A stretch of 64,000 bases of DNA from Notospermus geniculatus (GCA_002633025.1 NMRB01001628.1:39119-103118), one strand, 5' to 3'; shown: positions 34,621-47,811, counted from the stretch's first letter. Translations and numbers: made by a program. The notes: a model not told the origin generated them from the sequence alone.

Positions 34621-37600
34621 TTGGAGTTAAAGTGGGATTCCTGGCGCCGGGCTGGACCTGATTTTCACCACATGATATCATTCGTAGGCCATTATCGGGT
34701 GGCTCCCAAAAAACGGGACTAAATTCAAATTCTAATAACGTCACAAGTTTGGAAGGCTCTTCAATGAAATTTTGCACACTTTAATAGATGGTTATTACCT
34801 ATAATTCCTGCAAATTTCATTAGTTTACGCAGTCCGGTTTTACTACAATGTGACACACCGTTCCTTCATATGTTTACTTCGTTTAATCCTTTGATGTTTC
34901 CATTGTAAACATAATTCTCTACCCCTTTGTGTAGCAGATCTTGCTTGTATATTTACCTTACTGTCTTTGCTTTCTGCCTTATATACCATGTAACCAATGT
35001 TTCCCATCAGACCTGATGAAGACCTAGTAGGGGTCGAAAGCTCGTCTCAACAATACATAGTTGATCATTAAAAAGGTGTTATCAAATTTCTTCATTATTA
35101 TCTCTTTGCTGATCAACACGGCACCCATCAATATTTGTCACATATAGCTTATAACCATATGATGCAAGACATTAAATATCGCTGGCCTACTCTGACAGTT
35201 GTCGAGGTTATGGCCCGTAAAGGATGTTACAATTGTTTGAAATTCGGAAGTCTGAAATTCATTTTTCCCCGGCATACCATTTTTTGACAAACGTTCTAAA
35301 TTATTTCACTCTGACAAAACCAGTGCACCTAAGCTGATGAAATTTATTGCAATGATAGACAACTATTATTTTGTCAGGTGTACAAAATTTCAGTGAAGCG
35401 CCCTGAAAACTAAAGAAGTTAGTGGAATTTGAATTTAATCCAGTTTTTGGGGGCCACCCGATATGTACCACAGTGCCAATAGGGTATGTCAGTCAGTTGA
35501 CAAATATAGGAGTCACTAGGGTCCAATTCAATGCGAGGCGGACTCATTTATGGTTGATTGAACAACTATCAGGAGAATTCTATATTGTATTGATCCGTCT
35601 TTTGGCGTTAAGCGCGCTTAACTACTCCTAATTATGACGGCGAGCTTGACCACGATTGCGATGTAGGCTACACACCGATCAGGAGCCATATTCACGAAGC
35701 CTTCGCAACTTTGCCTGCACACAAGTCTATTGTTTGGCTGCACATGCCCTATTGTTCACTGACGGCCTTACAATAGATTTGCGTCCACGGAATGTTGCGA
35801 AGGCTTCATAAATATGGCCCCAGGCCTCCTCGATAAGACTGTTCGAATCTACGTATTTGAATGATCTACGTTACCAACTAGCAAAAGTTTATAGGGCGAG
35901 CTTATAAATTTGTGCAACTAGGAGTCTGTTCTAGACATAAAAGAATGAATTGAAGTGTGGTAGGCTATCTTACTTGATGAAGTGTGAGCAATGGCACCAC
36001 AGCGCGTCGAACTTCTCAAGCGATGAAAAGGATGGCGGCCATTTTTGCCTCACCACTTCTGCGCACTAAGATCACGTGATTCATTGTGACCACGGCAATT
36101 AGAACGCATCTTGAAACACAAACTCGAAAAGTTCTGAAAAATCGTACAAAAATCTGCAAGCCGGTGAAATAATTCACGTTTCTTTATTCGGGACTCGCTT
36201 TGATTTGAATGCATCAAGATTCAATAGCCAATCGATTTCGTGAGAGGAAAAGGGCGAAAAATCCCTCTCAAACAATGCTATAAGTGTGATAATTTTAGTG
36301 CTGAGAATGTCAGAATGCGAGATCAGCAATATTGAAAACTTAGCTTTTACGGTATGATATGGTCCATGGACTGTGTGCTCACCCCTTTGGACATAATAGT
36401 GTAATGACAGAGAGAGGTATGTTCATGGTCCATGGACCATTTCATTCTAGTTCGCGGGGATTCTCCCGCCTAAGTCGCCACAGTGTGACCTGGGCTTTAT
36501 ACATAAAATATGCTAACAGGCCATTCTTTTCGCTCCCTGGTGCAGTCGGCTCTGTCTTTCAATGCCAAAAGGTGGACATGCATGGTCAATGAGGAACCCG
36601 CGAACTAACTCCTCATTTTTGGACGGCGCGACGTCAGCAGCTAAAAAAAGTGACGTTAGTACGTCATTCGGGTCTTATACTCGCTGCGCCATCTATTATT
36701 CCAGTTTGTCAAGTGGGTCCCATTGAAGTAATAGTTTTATCCTGTATTACCAAGCACACTGTTATGTAGAGTAGAGCTTTTAACTTCAGTCAACCATTCT
36801 CCAACTAATATTCGTACAAATACATGTACATTGCATTTACCATTAGAGACTGAGCTGAGGAAGACGACTGTCTGTTGGTAGGCCTAGATCTGAATCATCG
36901 GCTGCCAGAAGTGAGCAGTTCAAGACGAAAAAAATCTGATTTCCGAGAAAAGAAACCTAAGTGTACACAGGTAGATTTGAATCAAGTCTGAAATCTGAAA
37001 AGTCTGTTGATCTGAAAGTTTATATTGCTGTCCTGGATATTCAGAGCATATTTTCTATTGACATACATGCAATCCCCATTCTTGTTTTTCTGTAGGCCTA
37101 CAAGACCTGTAGTAAAAGTAACTACCGGTATGTGCTTGTCTGGGATGAGTTGCACCTTCCCATTTCTTGGTAGTGTACCCGGTACTCACGCATGTTTATC
37201 GCCAGCCACCGTACCATATGACTCAGTCCATACACTGTTGATCAGCAGCAGCAGCCACCTGCCACGATTGCATGGGAATGTAATTGATAAGAAATCGATA
37301 TGCTACCAGCCATATCAGCGAGATAACCATTGCAAATTGAGGCGTTGCATACTACCGTTTCGAGAAAATTCAAACTTCAGGTAACTCGGCCTACACCTTT
37401 AGCCTATCTAATCGACGCCTGTCGAGATTAGTCATCAAGAAGTAATGAAAAGCTCACACTGTGGGTTTCGTAAAGCAGGAAGGAAGCAAGCATGGAAGCA
37501 TCAAACATTGATATAGATTTGTGAATGGGGCAGATCGAACGGTTTGTTGAAAACATAGGCCCTGATACGTCTGTCTTATGGGGGTCTATCCCCTATGTTC

Positions 37601-38129
37601 CCCCTTTTCTGTGTTCCCCTTTTCCTTATGTTCCCCAGGCTCTATTCCCCACCTAAAAGAAATGATATTAGCGGGGTTAAGATCTCGTACGACTCGCACT
37701 CCCGCTCCGGCTCCGAGGTGCTCAAATTCTGATTTTTCAAGTCGGAGATGAATTTACCGCCTAGGCGGGTTCTATTCGTTCTCCTGAATGAGTAAGCACC
37801 ATTAGGCCTACTTGGAAAACCCCGTTGTAATTGATGACGTAATTCCCAAAAAAGAAATCCTCTGAAGTCGGAGTCGAGACTCTGAACGTTATCTAAACCT
37901 CCCTATTATAAGTAAAGTCGTCTACGAATGGGGAGCGCCAATTGGTCACGTGATGACTACTGATAGAGCAGACGAGACACCTAGCGTTGACCTAAGCCCA
38001 TTGTTCGAGAGATGCGGTTCACCAAGCACGGCCAATCAAACCTTGAATCGTCATGAATAATAGGTGGCATTGGTGTACTATCAGTTCAAAACCGCGCGTA
38101 TATTCTCGCGTGGTCTGCGTGATCGGTGT
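34621..38129. other. Gene-free stretch with scattered repeats
   Basis: No exon is supported. At 35013-35039 is CTGATGA, a GACC/GGTC stem and GAAA. At 35684-35823 is a MITE-like inverted repeat (CATATTCACGAAGCCTTCGCAAC and its complement). At 36359-36446 is a short repeat bounded by GGTCCATGGAC. From about 37926 to 38139 is a repeat copy shared with 55447-55632. Confidence 0.5.
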
Positions 38130-38325
38130 TCCCTATTTCGCAAATTTTCGACCCCCTCAGGCACTTTTTAGTAGAGCTCTCTAGTAGAGATCTCTGCTAG
38201 AAAGTGCCTGCGGAAAACCCCGGCTGGGGTCGAACAACTTGCGAAATTCGGAGACGACTTTACTTATAGTATCATTTTGTGTTTCTTTTTTGTGCTCTAT
38301 GTTTGATATCTGTAAAAGAAATGAG
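38130..38325. repeat. Hairpin repeat of the GGGGTCGAA family
   Basis: Arms with GCAAATTTTCGACCCC and GGGGTCGAACAACTTGC surround an inner palindrome around 38160-38205. The core word is CTGCGGA here. Confidence 0.75.
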
Positions 38326-38371
38326 TTGGAATTTACTGTGTAGGAACTTCGATTCCATACGGTATGGAATT

Positions 38372-38430
38372 GAGTATCTTATTGCTATGATAAGAAGGTA
38401 TTACCTTCTTATCATAGCAATAAGATACTC
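38372..38430. repeat. Perfect 29-bp-arm palindrome
   Basis: The arm 38372-38400 is followed after one T by its exact reverse complement 38402-38430. A smaller palindrome CCATACGGTATGG lies just before it. Confidence 0.9.
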
Positions 38431-38553
38431 GATATCCATTGATTCATATTTCAACACAATGAGTTTTCAAACACTGCAAATACCTACCAAAAATGACACC
38501 AAATGTCAGGGAATTCGGAGAAAACCTTCCCCTGTCCATGGGAGGGTTGAAAA

Positions 38554-38765
38554 TTAAAGGAGCACGGTATTGGATCTCAAATGCGTTATTTGACTGCCGA
38601 CGTAGAGGGAGCCACCTAGCGGCAGTAATACGAACTACAAAAATTCATTACAAAATGTACGGAGGAAATCGGGTCAACTCGCCAATACGTCGTTGGTCCC
38701 TGCGTTGGAGAGTGGCACAGTGGCGCCGGCTGTCGAGAAAAAGTGGCAATACCGTGCTCCTTTAA
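38554..38765. mobile_element. 212-bp hairpin MITE
   Basis: Ends TTAAAGGAGCACGGTATTG and CAATACCGTGCTCCTTTAA are exact inverted copies. A partial relative lies near 27645-27675. Confidence 0.75.
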
Positions 38766-40717
38766 TAATTATCTGTAAGCACTTAGAATTCTTTTTTCAA
38801 TGAATATATCAATTCCGACTTTTACAAAAAGTATGATGTGTTTTTCATGTCTATTCGCCTGTTTTTTTTATGACGCGTGAATAACTGCCATACGGTGATC
38901 TATGACGTCATTGATTTTACGGCCATGTGCTTCTGGTATGATTTATTTTGTTGTCGTTTTGCGCCTCGAGTACGACTAGAGCGCCACCTAACGTCCTTTT
39001 CTTTCAACGTCCGTGTTTCTGAACCTCTGTGTTTCGAACTTTAAGTTGACGTTCAAGCCGAGAAGTTGTCGATCGTCGACGTCCTTGTTTCGCGTTCACA
39101 GCGCCATCTAGCGTCTTTTTTCGACGTTCTTTTTCTCAACGTCCGCGTTCCAAACTTAGTTGACGATCAACTAAAAACGTCCTTGTTCTGCATTAAAAAA
39201 CAGCGGCAGTGCCTCCTTGTTCGTCGTAAAAAAATTAAACTGCCGCATTTTATTCTTGTTTTGCGTTTTTATTTCCGTTTCTGCAAAGAATATCTTCGTT
39301 TCGCAACGTCCTATTTTTAGCTCACCCGTGACCTCTTACAATAGTGCAGCGTCCGCCGTCCGTCGTCCGTCGTCCGTTAGCAGGGCACGTTTTGTAACCG
39401 CTGGGGCTATTGATCTGAAACTTGGTACATATATACCCCTAGGTCAGATGACCTATGACACCAAGTTTCGGTCCGATTCGATTCTTGGCTTGGCCTCCAG
39501 GTGGCCAAAACCAAAAACACAAAAAGTGCAATAACTCCTGAACTAATGACTTGATCATCTCCAAATTTTTATCATAGGCGTATCGTATTAGGATACATAA
39601 CATATATAACGGGTTTTTGATTTGACCTACTTTTCAAGGTCACAGAAATCAAAGTACGACAAAAGTGACGAACCTGCCACAGTTCTTCATTATTTCACCG
39701 AGCGTCTTCATATCTTGCATAAACGTGTATTAGAGGGGTACCTTCAAAATTACCGTGTTTCGGCCCGATCGGACATCCAATATGGCCGCCAGGTGGCGTA
39801 ACCTGAAAATCTTCTAAGTGCTATATCTCAGGAACGACTTGACTCAGAGTGCTCAAACTTGATATTTACCTCCCTCTAGATGACCTTTACAAGCACGTCA
39901 AATTTTGGCGTGATTAAACTTCCAATATGGCTGCCAGGTGGCGTAACCCGAAAATCATCAAATGTGGTATAACTCAGGAACGACTTGACCCAGAGCACTC
40001 AAATGTGCTATGTGGCTCCCTCTAGATGACCTTTATGTGCATGTGAAGTTTTGGCCCAATTAGACATCCAATATGGCCGCCAGGTGGCATAAACTGAAAA
40101 TCATTGAAGTCCTACAACTTGGGAATGACTTACCGATTGTTCATATAGCTGATATACCTCTCTCTGTCATTACACTATTATGTCCAAACGGGTGAGCACA
40201 TGGTCCATGGACTATTTCATTGCACATATAACCACCTATACACCTAACAACGACAAAAAATTCATTATTCACCAAGAGTGACCCGGGAAACATTAAACAC
40301 GGGAGGANGGTCATTGCTGTCTGTGCTGATACAAAACATATCATCAATCCAGGTTTCTTTGGTGCAGGGGATGTTCTGCACGATGAGCTACTATGCTTGT
40401 CTTTATTTGCGGCAATAACTGCCCATACTGAATAGATACAGAACGGCATAGGTCCAACTAATCGATCTTGGGAGTTCTCGATTTCTTCATTTCTTGATTT
40501 CTCTGTTTACCAATACCCATCAAACATGGCTCAAACCTTTTCTCTGCGGCGGGCAGTTTATCTCCCAATCAAGTGCACGTTCCTGTTCCACCGAAATACT
40601 TTTGCATACGTGAACAAATCACGGCGAGACTGGCCCTGAGTTGGATTTCCTAGTAAACGAGGTGAATGATGCTTGAGTCACTATAGTTAAGACCTGTTCA
40701 TTTTTTTTTCTTTCCAG
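38766..40717. other. Spacer upstream of the EF-hand gene with dispersed repeats
   Basis: 39318-40221 is a long copy of the dispersed repeat that starts near TTTAGCTCACCCGTGACC, contains GCAGGGCACGTTTTGTAACCG, has several blocks with CCAATATGGCCGCCAGGTGGC, and ends near CATGGTCCATGG. 40310-40527 is the right end of the 9-bp-TSD element family of 21291-22372. One N is at 40308. Confidence 0.6.
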
Positions 40718-40781
40718 ATATAATCGAGCTGTGTTGCATCGCAAGGCAAGAACTTCAGGCAGCCGCCAAATTTTGTGAAAA

Positions 40782-43700
40782 ATGCCGCCAGTCGGGAGGA
40801 AAATTCCGTGAGTACATGAACATCGGTTTGTCGTTACGTCTGACTGCCTCCTTCGTGACGTATCATCAAAATAGCCCTACTCAGAATCTGAATCACTAGT
40901 TTAGTACATCATATACATGACTGTATATTCCTATTTTCAAATTCGTAAGGTTTCGCTAAACCATGGCAGTTTACGGACAGAACCGAGTCCCTGGCTATTC
41001 AATTGTTTGAATAGAAATGTACATATACATACATGTATGTACAGAATCGATCAATCAGACTTGTGGGAAAAACTATTTTGGTGATGACATGGGCATACCT
41101 CCATAAAGCGACCCATACTGGTGTAACAGATATCTAAGTCCCCTGGAATCTGAAATCCGGTTCTATTGTCCCTGGAGCGAAACTTTCAGGCCATAGAAAT
41201 TATGGCCGTTGGATTGTAACATTACACAGACTTGCATTCTTAAGACTACCACTCCTTTCATCCTGGGATCCAGAGAGAGTTTTCGGAAAATTTCCGGGAA
41301 GTCATCGAGCCTCAGCTCTGATCAGTGAAAAATGGTATGAATTTTTCGACAGCCTTCTGTGGTGCTTTGTGAAAATTGTCTTTAGGCCTTCATACATCAA
41401 GCAAAAATCTAACGAAGCACGAAGTACGAAATACGAAATTGGGCTTCATTTCCATAACGTAGCCTACCGTAATGTATTTCAGTCTTTTCTAGAGTTTCAG
41501 ATTGTAAAGTTCCACTTGAAAAAGACCCCGGTTGGGGTCGAAAATTCGTGAATTCTGGAGATTGACTTCTTGCTTATTATCATTTTGTGTGTCAATTTTG
41601 TGCTTTTCTGTATCTTGGTAATGTATTTCAGGATGTATACCCGTCTTTTAGCGTATGACGTTAGAGCGATGGAGTTACGGTGTATGTTAAACTTTGAAAT
41701 TTATCTTTCGTTTCCACTTCGTAGATACGAAGTGGAAATTTAAAAATTCAACAGGCACCATAACTCTCTCGGTTTTACATGAACTCTCTCGGTGTTACCT
41801 GAAAGCAGCCGCCCCATTATGAACGTGCCTGATAATCAGCGTACAGTGTACGTTTCTTTCTCCTAACAGGAAGGAGGTGCAGGCCATCTTCGACAAGTAC
41901 ACCGAAACCATATCCCGCCGCCTGAAAAAGCCCGATGCAATAAAAATGATGGTGGAAGAGTTTGGTGTGAGTGAGGAGCAGGCTGACAGGATCTTTGAAA
42001 CGTTCGATCAGGACAAAAATGGCATCATGAGCATATGGGAATTCCAGGCATTATACACGACGGTAGGAGACAGGTAAAGAAAACCGCAATTATGTGTCAT
42101 TTCCCTTGGGTGTAAAGCTAGGTACACATGTGAACGTTTTTCCAACAACGACAATGCCGCAACGACAATACGGCAGTACAATACAATAAAATAGTCTTAT
42201 AACCGTGCCGCATTCATCTGTACGGACCAACCAATTTTCCTGCAGCGTCCGTCGACCGTCGTCTGTCGACCGATAGCAGGGCACGTTTCATAACCGCTGG
42301 AGCTATTGACCTGAAACTTGGTACATATATCGATATACTCCTAGGTCAGATTACCTATGACCCCAAGTTTCGGTCCGATTCAATTCTTGGCTTGGCCTCC
42401 AGGTGGCCCAAACCAAAAACACAAAAAGTGCAATACCTTCAAAAATACCGAGTTTCGGCCCGATCGGCCATCCAATATGGCCGCCAGGTGGCGTAACCTG
42501 AAAATCATCCAAGTGCTATAACTCAGAAACGGCTTGACCCAGACTGCTCAAACTGGATATTTACCTCCCTCTTGATGACCTTTACAAGCACGTCAAATTT
42601 CGGCCTGATTATACTTCCAATATGGCCGCCAGGTGGCATAACTCGAAAATCATCAATGTGCTATAACTGAGGAATGACCTGACCCAGAGCACTCAAATGC
42701 GCTATGTGGCTCCCTCTTGATAACCTTTATGTGCATGTGAAGTTTCAAACTGCACACAGCGCCACCTCCAGTCTTCGACCTAGTGACACTGCCATCAGTT
42801 CCCTACTTTCTCGGCGGAGCGATCGTAGTTCCAATACATGCCAAGTGGAATTGAAGAATTTCATGGGCACGTATACGAAACGTTTTTTCGTCGACCTAAT
42901 TATCTGATTGGTCAACAGAAGCACGTGACAGCTGATAAGCACATGGTCTTGTTTACATTCTGTCAATGCAGTGTCCTGATTGGTTGAGCAAACCAAGAAC
43001 CTGTTGAGTAATTTGGTTTTATCCTTCCGATGTAGTTCCGTACGTTTTGACAACTGCAACGTCAAAATACCCTTTTTTGGTCGTTTTTGAGAGCTTTATT
43101 GGTAAATATTTTATTATTGTTTCCAAAAAGGCCTACATTTGGGCAGAAAAAGGCCTAAATTTATTCACTGCACTTTTGTGCAGGCGCATCACAGCAGTTG
43201 AAGGCTAAGGCATTATCCGGGTTTACCCATAATGCCTAGCGAAGGTAATTGGTGAAGTTTTGGCCCGATCGGACATCCAATATGGCCGCCAGGTGGCATA
43301 ACCCCAAAATCATTGAAGTCCTGCAACTTGGGAATGACTTGACCCAGATTGTTCATAACTGACATGTACCTCTCTCTGTCATTACATAGTACACTATGTC
43401 CAAACAGGTGAGCACATGATCCATGGACCGTTTCATTTTGCCGTTGCCGTATTGTCGTTGCCACATTGTCGTTGTCGGAAAATCGTGCACATGTGTACCC
43501 AGCTTAAAACAACGTACACATGTCTACGATTTTCCAACAACGACAATGCGGCAACGGCAAAAAAATCGATCGTAGGAACATGAATTGGTCCGTACACATG
43601 AATGCGGTACGGTTATGAGACTATCCGGTAATGCAATACGATTATCCGTTTATTTTTTGAATAGGTTCAGGACCGATTTTTCGCCGTTGTCGGACGTAAA

Positions 43701-46700
43701 TCATGCGTTAATGGGGAGGTTTCGAAATCAAACGATAAACCAAAACTTTACGACAACGTTATTTTTCATACTACACATTGACCAGATTTTGCATTGCATT
43801 TTCGGTACAAAAATAAAGTTGTCGTTAACGTTTACGCTTATCGTTTGATTTCGATACCTCCCTTATATTACAACAACACACGCGAAAGTACACATATGGT
43901 AATGTCGTCGTCGTCCATCTTAAAGATACGTCCGCTTTTATACTTACAGCCGTAGTCATGTGTACACTCGAAACGCCTTGCCGTTGACGTTGTCGTTGCC
44001 GCATTGTCGTTGTCGGAAAATCGTACGCATGTGTACGTACACTACAGGCCAAAAAGTTGAGGCCACCCACAAATGTTTAAAAAATTATCCATACATAGGT
44101 TGTTTTTCAATATATTGCATATAAAGGAACAAAAGTGTTTCATATAAATGCAGCTATGAGTTTTCAAGTCTGCTGGTTGAGTTGAAATGTGATAAGCTTG
44201 ATCGGCCTCTTCAGGGAAAAAGTGTAAAAATTAAGAATATTTTTTGAATGCTTTAAATCTTTTGGGGTCATTGCCAGGAAGCTAGTTTTAAAAAGTGCAG
44301 TGAGCAGAAGCCTATAATGTATATGTGCATCAAAGTGTGCGCCAGAAATGGCTTTAAAATGTCCATTTGTTTTGAAATTCCTTTGGAAAACTAATTGTGA
44401 CCAGGGCCCAGTTTCACAAAGAATCTTAAGTCCAAAGTTTGACTTAAGTCATCATGTGACCAGGTTTCAGCAAATCAGATGGCTTCATTTCAGACTTAAG
44501 TTTTTTCTTAGACTTAAGATTCTTTGTGCAACTGGGCCCAGGTGTAAAGGGAAAGAATGTCTCTGGGGATTGGTTTTCAATAGTCATGCCGCTTATTCCG
44601 TCATTCAACAATGGAAGTGGACACTTTTTACAGGGGGACACTCCGTACCGTTACACCGGCACAGCAAAATGAGTCGGAGGTCGCACAGAAGAAGACCGAA
44701 GGTGGAACCAGACAGCAACCACAGAAATCGACGAAGTCAAATTTCACAATTGGCAGACAATCCTGAAATCAGCGAACCGTTGGTGTCATCTTGGACATGT
44801 TGGGTCTTCTTATGTGCGCATTCCGACTCATTTTGTCGTGCCGGGTCCAATTAGTTGCATCTTTTGAAAATACGTGTGTCCCTCCCTGCACTATAAATTG
44901 TGAAACAAACCACATATAGATATTCTTTCCTAAATATTCAGTGGCTGGCCCCAAACGTTTGGCCTGTAGTGTAGCTTAAATGAGGAGAGCGACTAAGATA
45001 TCATTTGGCGTCCGATCAGCTAGATCGCAAAACAAAATAGCATTTTCTGTCCGATCAGGTGGATAGCATAATGAACAACCACTTTTTGTCGGATCAGCTG
45101 GATCGCATGAACAATAGTATTTCCGTCCGATCAGATGGATCGGTTGGAGTAGTAACAGGGCCGTATTTAACTTTTTGGTCCAGGGGGGGCAGAAGCCTCT
45201 CAGGGGGGGGGGGCAGAAGACCTCTTTTTGCCGTTTTTTGCCCAAAATCTGCATGAATATCACGTTTTTTGGTTGGCTCAGGGGGGGCAACTGCCCCCCT
45301 CGCCCCCCCTTTAAATACGGCCCTGAGTAAGCTAGGTACACATTGGTCCATTTTTCTTAATATTCTTCACACCAGGTGTAGAGTTGGATTTACAAGCTTA
45401 AATAATGATTTCCACTCTAGATAGCCTGGTTCCACTGGCCTCGACAGATGGCGTTGGGGTAGGATAGTATGAGGCCAGGTACGCGGTAAACCGGTATCCA
45501 GTTCCACCGTGCAGCACGTTAGGAACTGGTGTCGGGGTCTCGAAACCGGAAGTGTGGTCGGAATTCCTACCAGGCAGGATGCGCGCGCATCAGTTAGCAG
45601 ACCTGGTACATCATGCCTACATCGTGTACATCTGTGTGCAGCGCTCTAACCGGCATGGAGAAAACGCGGAATTCCACGGAATTCCGCCAGACATAATTTG
45701 GTGGCCTGCAGTTTACTTTTAACTGGTGTGAAACTTGTCACGTGGATCGTCCCCTCCCGTATCTCTTATCATATTGGCACTAGCCTAGATACGAGGTAGC
45801 AAGGTGGTTGGGCTACGGAAACAATGCCGCTGTGGCCGCATTCCAACTGCTTTGCTCGGCCTTGTTATTTCATTATTATTATCATACCGTACATGTGTTA
45901 AGGCCAGTGCATAGTTTATTCCATAGTTAAAAGCTATAATTACAGTTTCGGATTCTTGGCGGATTTCCGTGGAATTCCGCGTTTTCTCCATGCCGCGCTC
46001 TAACGGAGTCGAAATGAGATAGCAGGGTGGTTTCTTCAACGGACTATCCCCATGATGTTTAGCTAATGACACAAAACATCGCTGGGATAGGTCACTGAGT
46101 GTTTATCTCGCTGACATTCGTTGCACTACCTCGCTGAATGTTCGAAGCGAGAAATGTTGGACACCAGACGCCATCTTGGAAACTTGGCTTTTTTGGGAAT
46201 GCCTGCCGCCGATACGTCATCAGAGAAGATTCGTATTCTGATTGGACGTATGCCGACGAATCACAAGCCAGAATCAAGAGGGCGACAGTAGTCTCTCAAA
46301 TCGTCAGATGTAGAGACTACTCTGTGGTCTACATGGTCTAGGTACGCGGTAATGAAAAAGCCCTGAAAACAGGGCTTTTGTGACGTCGCCAACGGTCGAC
46401 AAGATGGCGATGTTGTTACCGCTTCGATGAGAAAATTTGGATTTTTCATTGCTTTCTATGGTATTATCACTGTCCGACATACCTTGACAATTGTTCCTCT
46501 ATCATGTCTATTATGGAATTCCGGGGTGTGCATATAATCACAGTTTTGGCAGGATTCCTTGGACATGATGACATGACGAGAGGCAACAACGTTTTACCAT
46601 ATCCAGTGGGAAGCACGGCCGTAGTGTCACTTTCCAAAGCATATTGAACGCATTTTCCCTGGAGTGGCTTCAGCCCAGTGTAACAGCAACCACCATGACC

Positions 46701-47810
46701 ACGTCTTCTGTTAATTTCTGCCAGCCCGGCCTTAGAAATCAACGAATATCCAACATTTTGTCATCGAAGCGGTTCAACAACGTCGCCATCTTGTCGACCA
46801 TTGGTGACGTCACAAAAGCCCTGTTTTCAAGGCTTTTTCATTACCGCGCACTTGGCCTCATACTCTCCCACCCCAACGCCATCTGTCGAGGCCAGTGGAA
46901 CCAGGCTACACTCTAGAGGTCTAAGAGATTCACCTTTATGCTCGTGTGCTTTCTGGTGCTGAATCGTACCTGCACTATTTCCTGATATGCCCAAATTATA
47001 TATTGCCAAGACACAACCTCCTGTCTTCAGTTCATAATCTATTGCAAAATGCTGGTCTCGAAGTTTTAGCTTTTCACGAAGAAACTCTTTTAGAGCATCT
47101 TATTTCGACGGGCTTTCAGTTTGAGTTTCGTCGCTTGAACACTGATTTATTTACATTGGTTCAAACCTTTATTCGTGAATCTGGTCGATTCCATAGGATT
47201 CAAACCGTTTTTTAAATCTCCCCTTGCCTTTGCTTTCTTTTGTTTTATGATGACTTTTGATTGGGTATTGTATTGCCGATATCAATATTGATGTAATATT
47301 ACATGAGCAATCAAACTGCACCCTGCACTCCACTAAACACGGAATTGTAAGGGGTAGCCATAATGTGTCTTTGGCACGACGGCACCTATCTTCATAACAA
47401 ATAAATCCATTTTTCGGCAACCGCAATGCTACAAAGATAATGCGGCAACGGCAACACAATCGGTCATTGACATGAACAATTAATTTAAGCCTTCTTAATA
47501 TGACTGCTTCGATCCATACATAATCAACAGGAAGATGATTACAGTAATGTATAAATATATCACTTTTTCCAGCGGCGCTCAAGAAATCGTAAAAAAATTC
47601 GAAGAAATGGATAAGGACGGCAGCGGTTACCTGGACGCTGAGGAGGCAAAGGCTGGTTTGAAAGCGATGAAGACAAGCACTGGGCGAGACTTCGAGGAAA
47701 AGGAGATAGATTTCTTCATTAGGTCAAACACCGGAGACGATGGCATGATCGATTTGGGACGCTTTGTTCAGATGTTATTCAGATTGAAGATGTACAAACC
47801 GAAGAAATAA
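40782..47810 (+). CDS. Calmodulin-like EF-hand calcium-binding protein (three coding exons)
   Basis: Exons 40782-40807, 41870-42073 and 47573-47810 join at phase 2 both times with GT-AG signals (GTGAGT, CTAACAG, GTAAAG, TTTCCAG) to give 155 residues. The first exon continues upstream as 5' UTR to an acceptor at 40717, so at least one non-coding exon lies further upstream. Loops DQDKNGIMSIWE and DKDGSGYLDAEE match the 12-residue EF-hand pattern and should bind calcium. An N-terminal segment starting FDKYTET and a last loop NTGDDGMIDLGR look like degenerate hands, the last ending in R instead of E. Length fits the calmodulin/troponin C class. It is likely a cytosolic calcium sensor or buffer; the partner is unknown. 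AATAAA overlaps the stop at 47806-47811. Confidence 0.85.
41465..41625 (+). repeat. Single arm of the GGGGTCGAAAA hairpin family in intron 1
   Basis: Near-exact reverse complement of 12723-12900, 28 kb away, over more than 120 bp. Confidence 0.75.
42074..44039. repeat. Intron 2, first part: hairpin repeats with CAACAACGACAATGC ends
   Basis: Blocks such as GGTACACATGTGAACG followed by CCAACAACGACAATGCCGCAACG at 42120-42175 have inverted partners at about 43437-43505. A second related pair spans about 43508-44036. Between them, about 42240-43437 holds pieces of the dispersed GTCCATGG-family repeat. Confidence 0.6.
44040..44971. mobile_element. 932-bp TA-flanked TIR element (mariner-like, non-autonomous)
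   Basis: The ends are CACTACAGGCCAAA and TTTGGCCTGTAGTG, each flanked by TA (44038-44039 and 44972-44973). No transposase frame is seen. At 44404-44539 another hairpin MITE (GGGCCCAGTTTCACAAAGAATC and its complement) is nested inside. Confidence 0.75.
45166..45324. mobile_element. MITE with CAGGGCCGTATTTAA ends
   Basis: Inverted ends CAGGGCCGTATTTAA and TTAAATACGGCCCTG enclose about 130 bp of G-rich and C-rich sequence. AGTAA borders both sides. Confidence 0.7.
45422..46908. mobile_element. 1.49-kb TIR element with 9-bp TSD carrying a helicase fragment
   Basis: The ends TAGCCTGGTTCCACTGG and CCAGTGGAACCAGGCTA are flanked by CACTCTAGA (45413-45421 and 46909-46917). The inverted similarity extends about 60 bp at the ends and again in 46353-46440 versus 46745-46850. 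The left arm is interrupted by an insertion bordered by the repeat AGGTACGCGGTAA (about 45477-45489 and 46340-46352). That insertion holds another hairpin with arms GGCATGGAGAAAACGCGG (about 45652-45995). A 9-bp TSD suggests the Mutator superfamily. Confidence 0.8.
46467..46742 (-). pseudogene. RecQ-like helicase N-terminal fragment
   Basis: A 91-residue open stretch contains LKPLQGKCVQYAL, then motif I LPTGYGKTLLPLV (Walker A) and VIICTPRNSIIDM (motif Ia-like), the opening of RecQ/DEAD-type helicases. It ends at a stop right after motif Ia, so no DEAH box or later motifs are present. No ATG starts the frame. It lies inside the 9-bp-TSD element, so it is captured cargo or a remnant of the autonomous element's own helicase. 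Confidence 0.65.
46922..47215 (+). pseudogene. 3' end of a non-LTR retrotransposon reverse-transcriptase protein
   Basis: The frame reads a C-rich start, then GAESYLHYFLICPNY, the common Cx2-3C...ESxxHYxxxCPxY pattern at the C-terminus of invertebrate non-LTR polyproteins. The frame ends at 47215. No reverse transcriptase core is present upstream, so it is a 5'-truncated copy in intron 2 of the EF-hand gene. Confidence 0.6.
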
Positions 47811-47811
47811 A

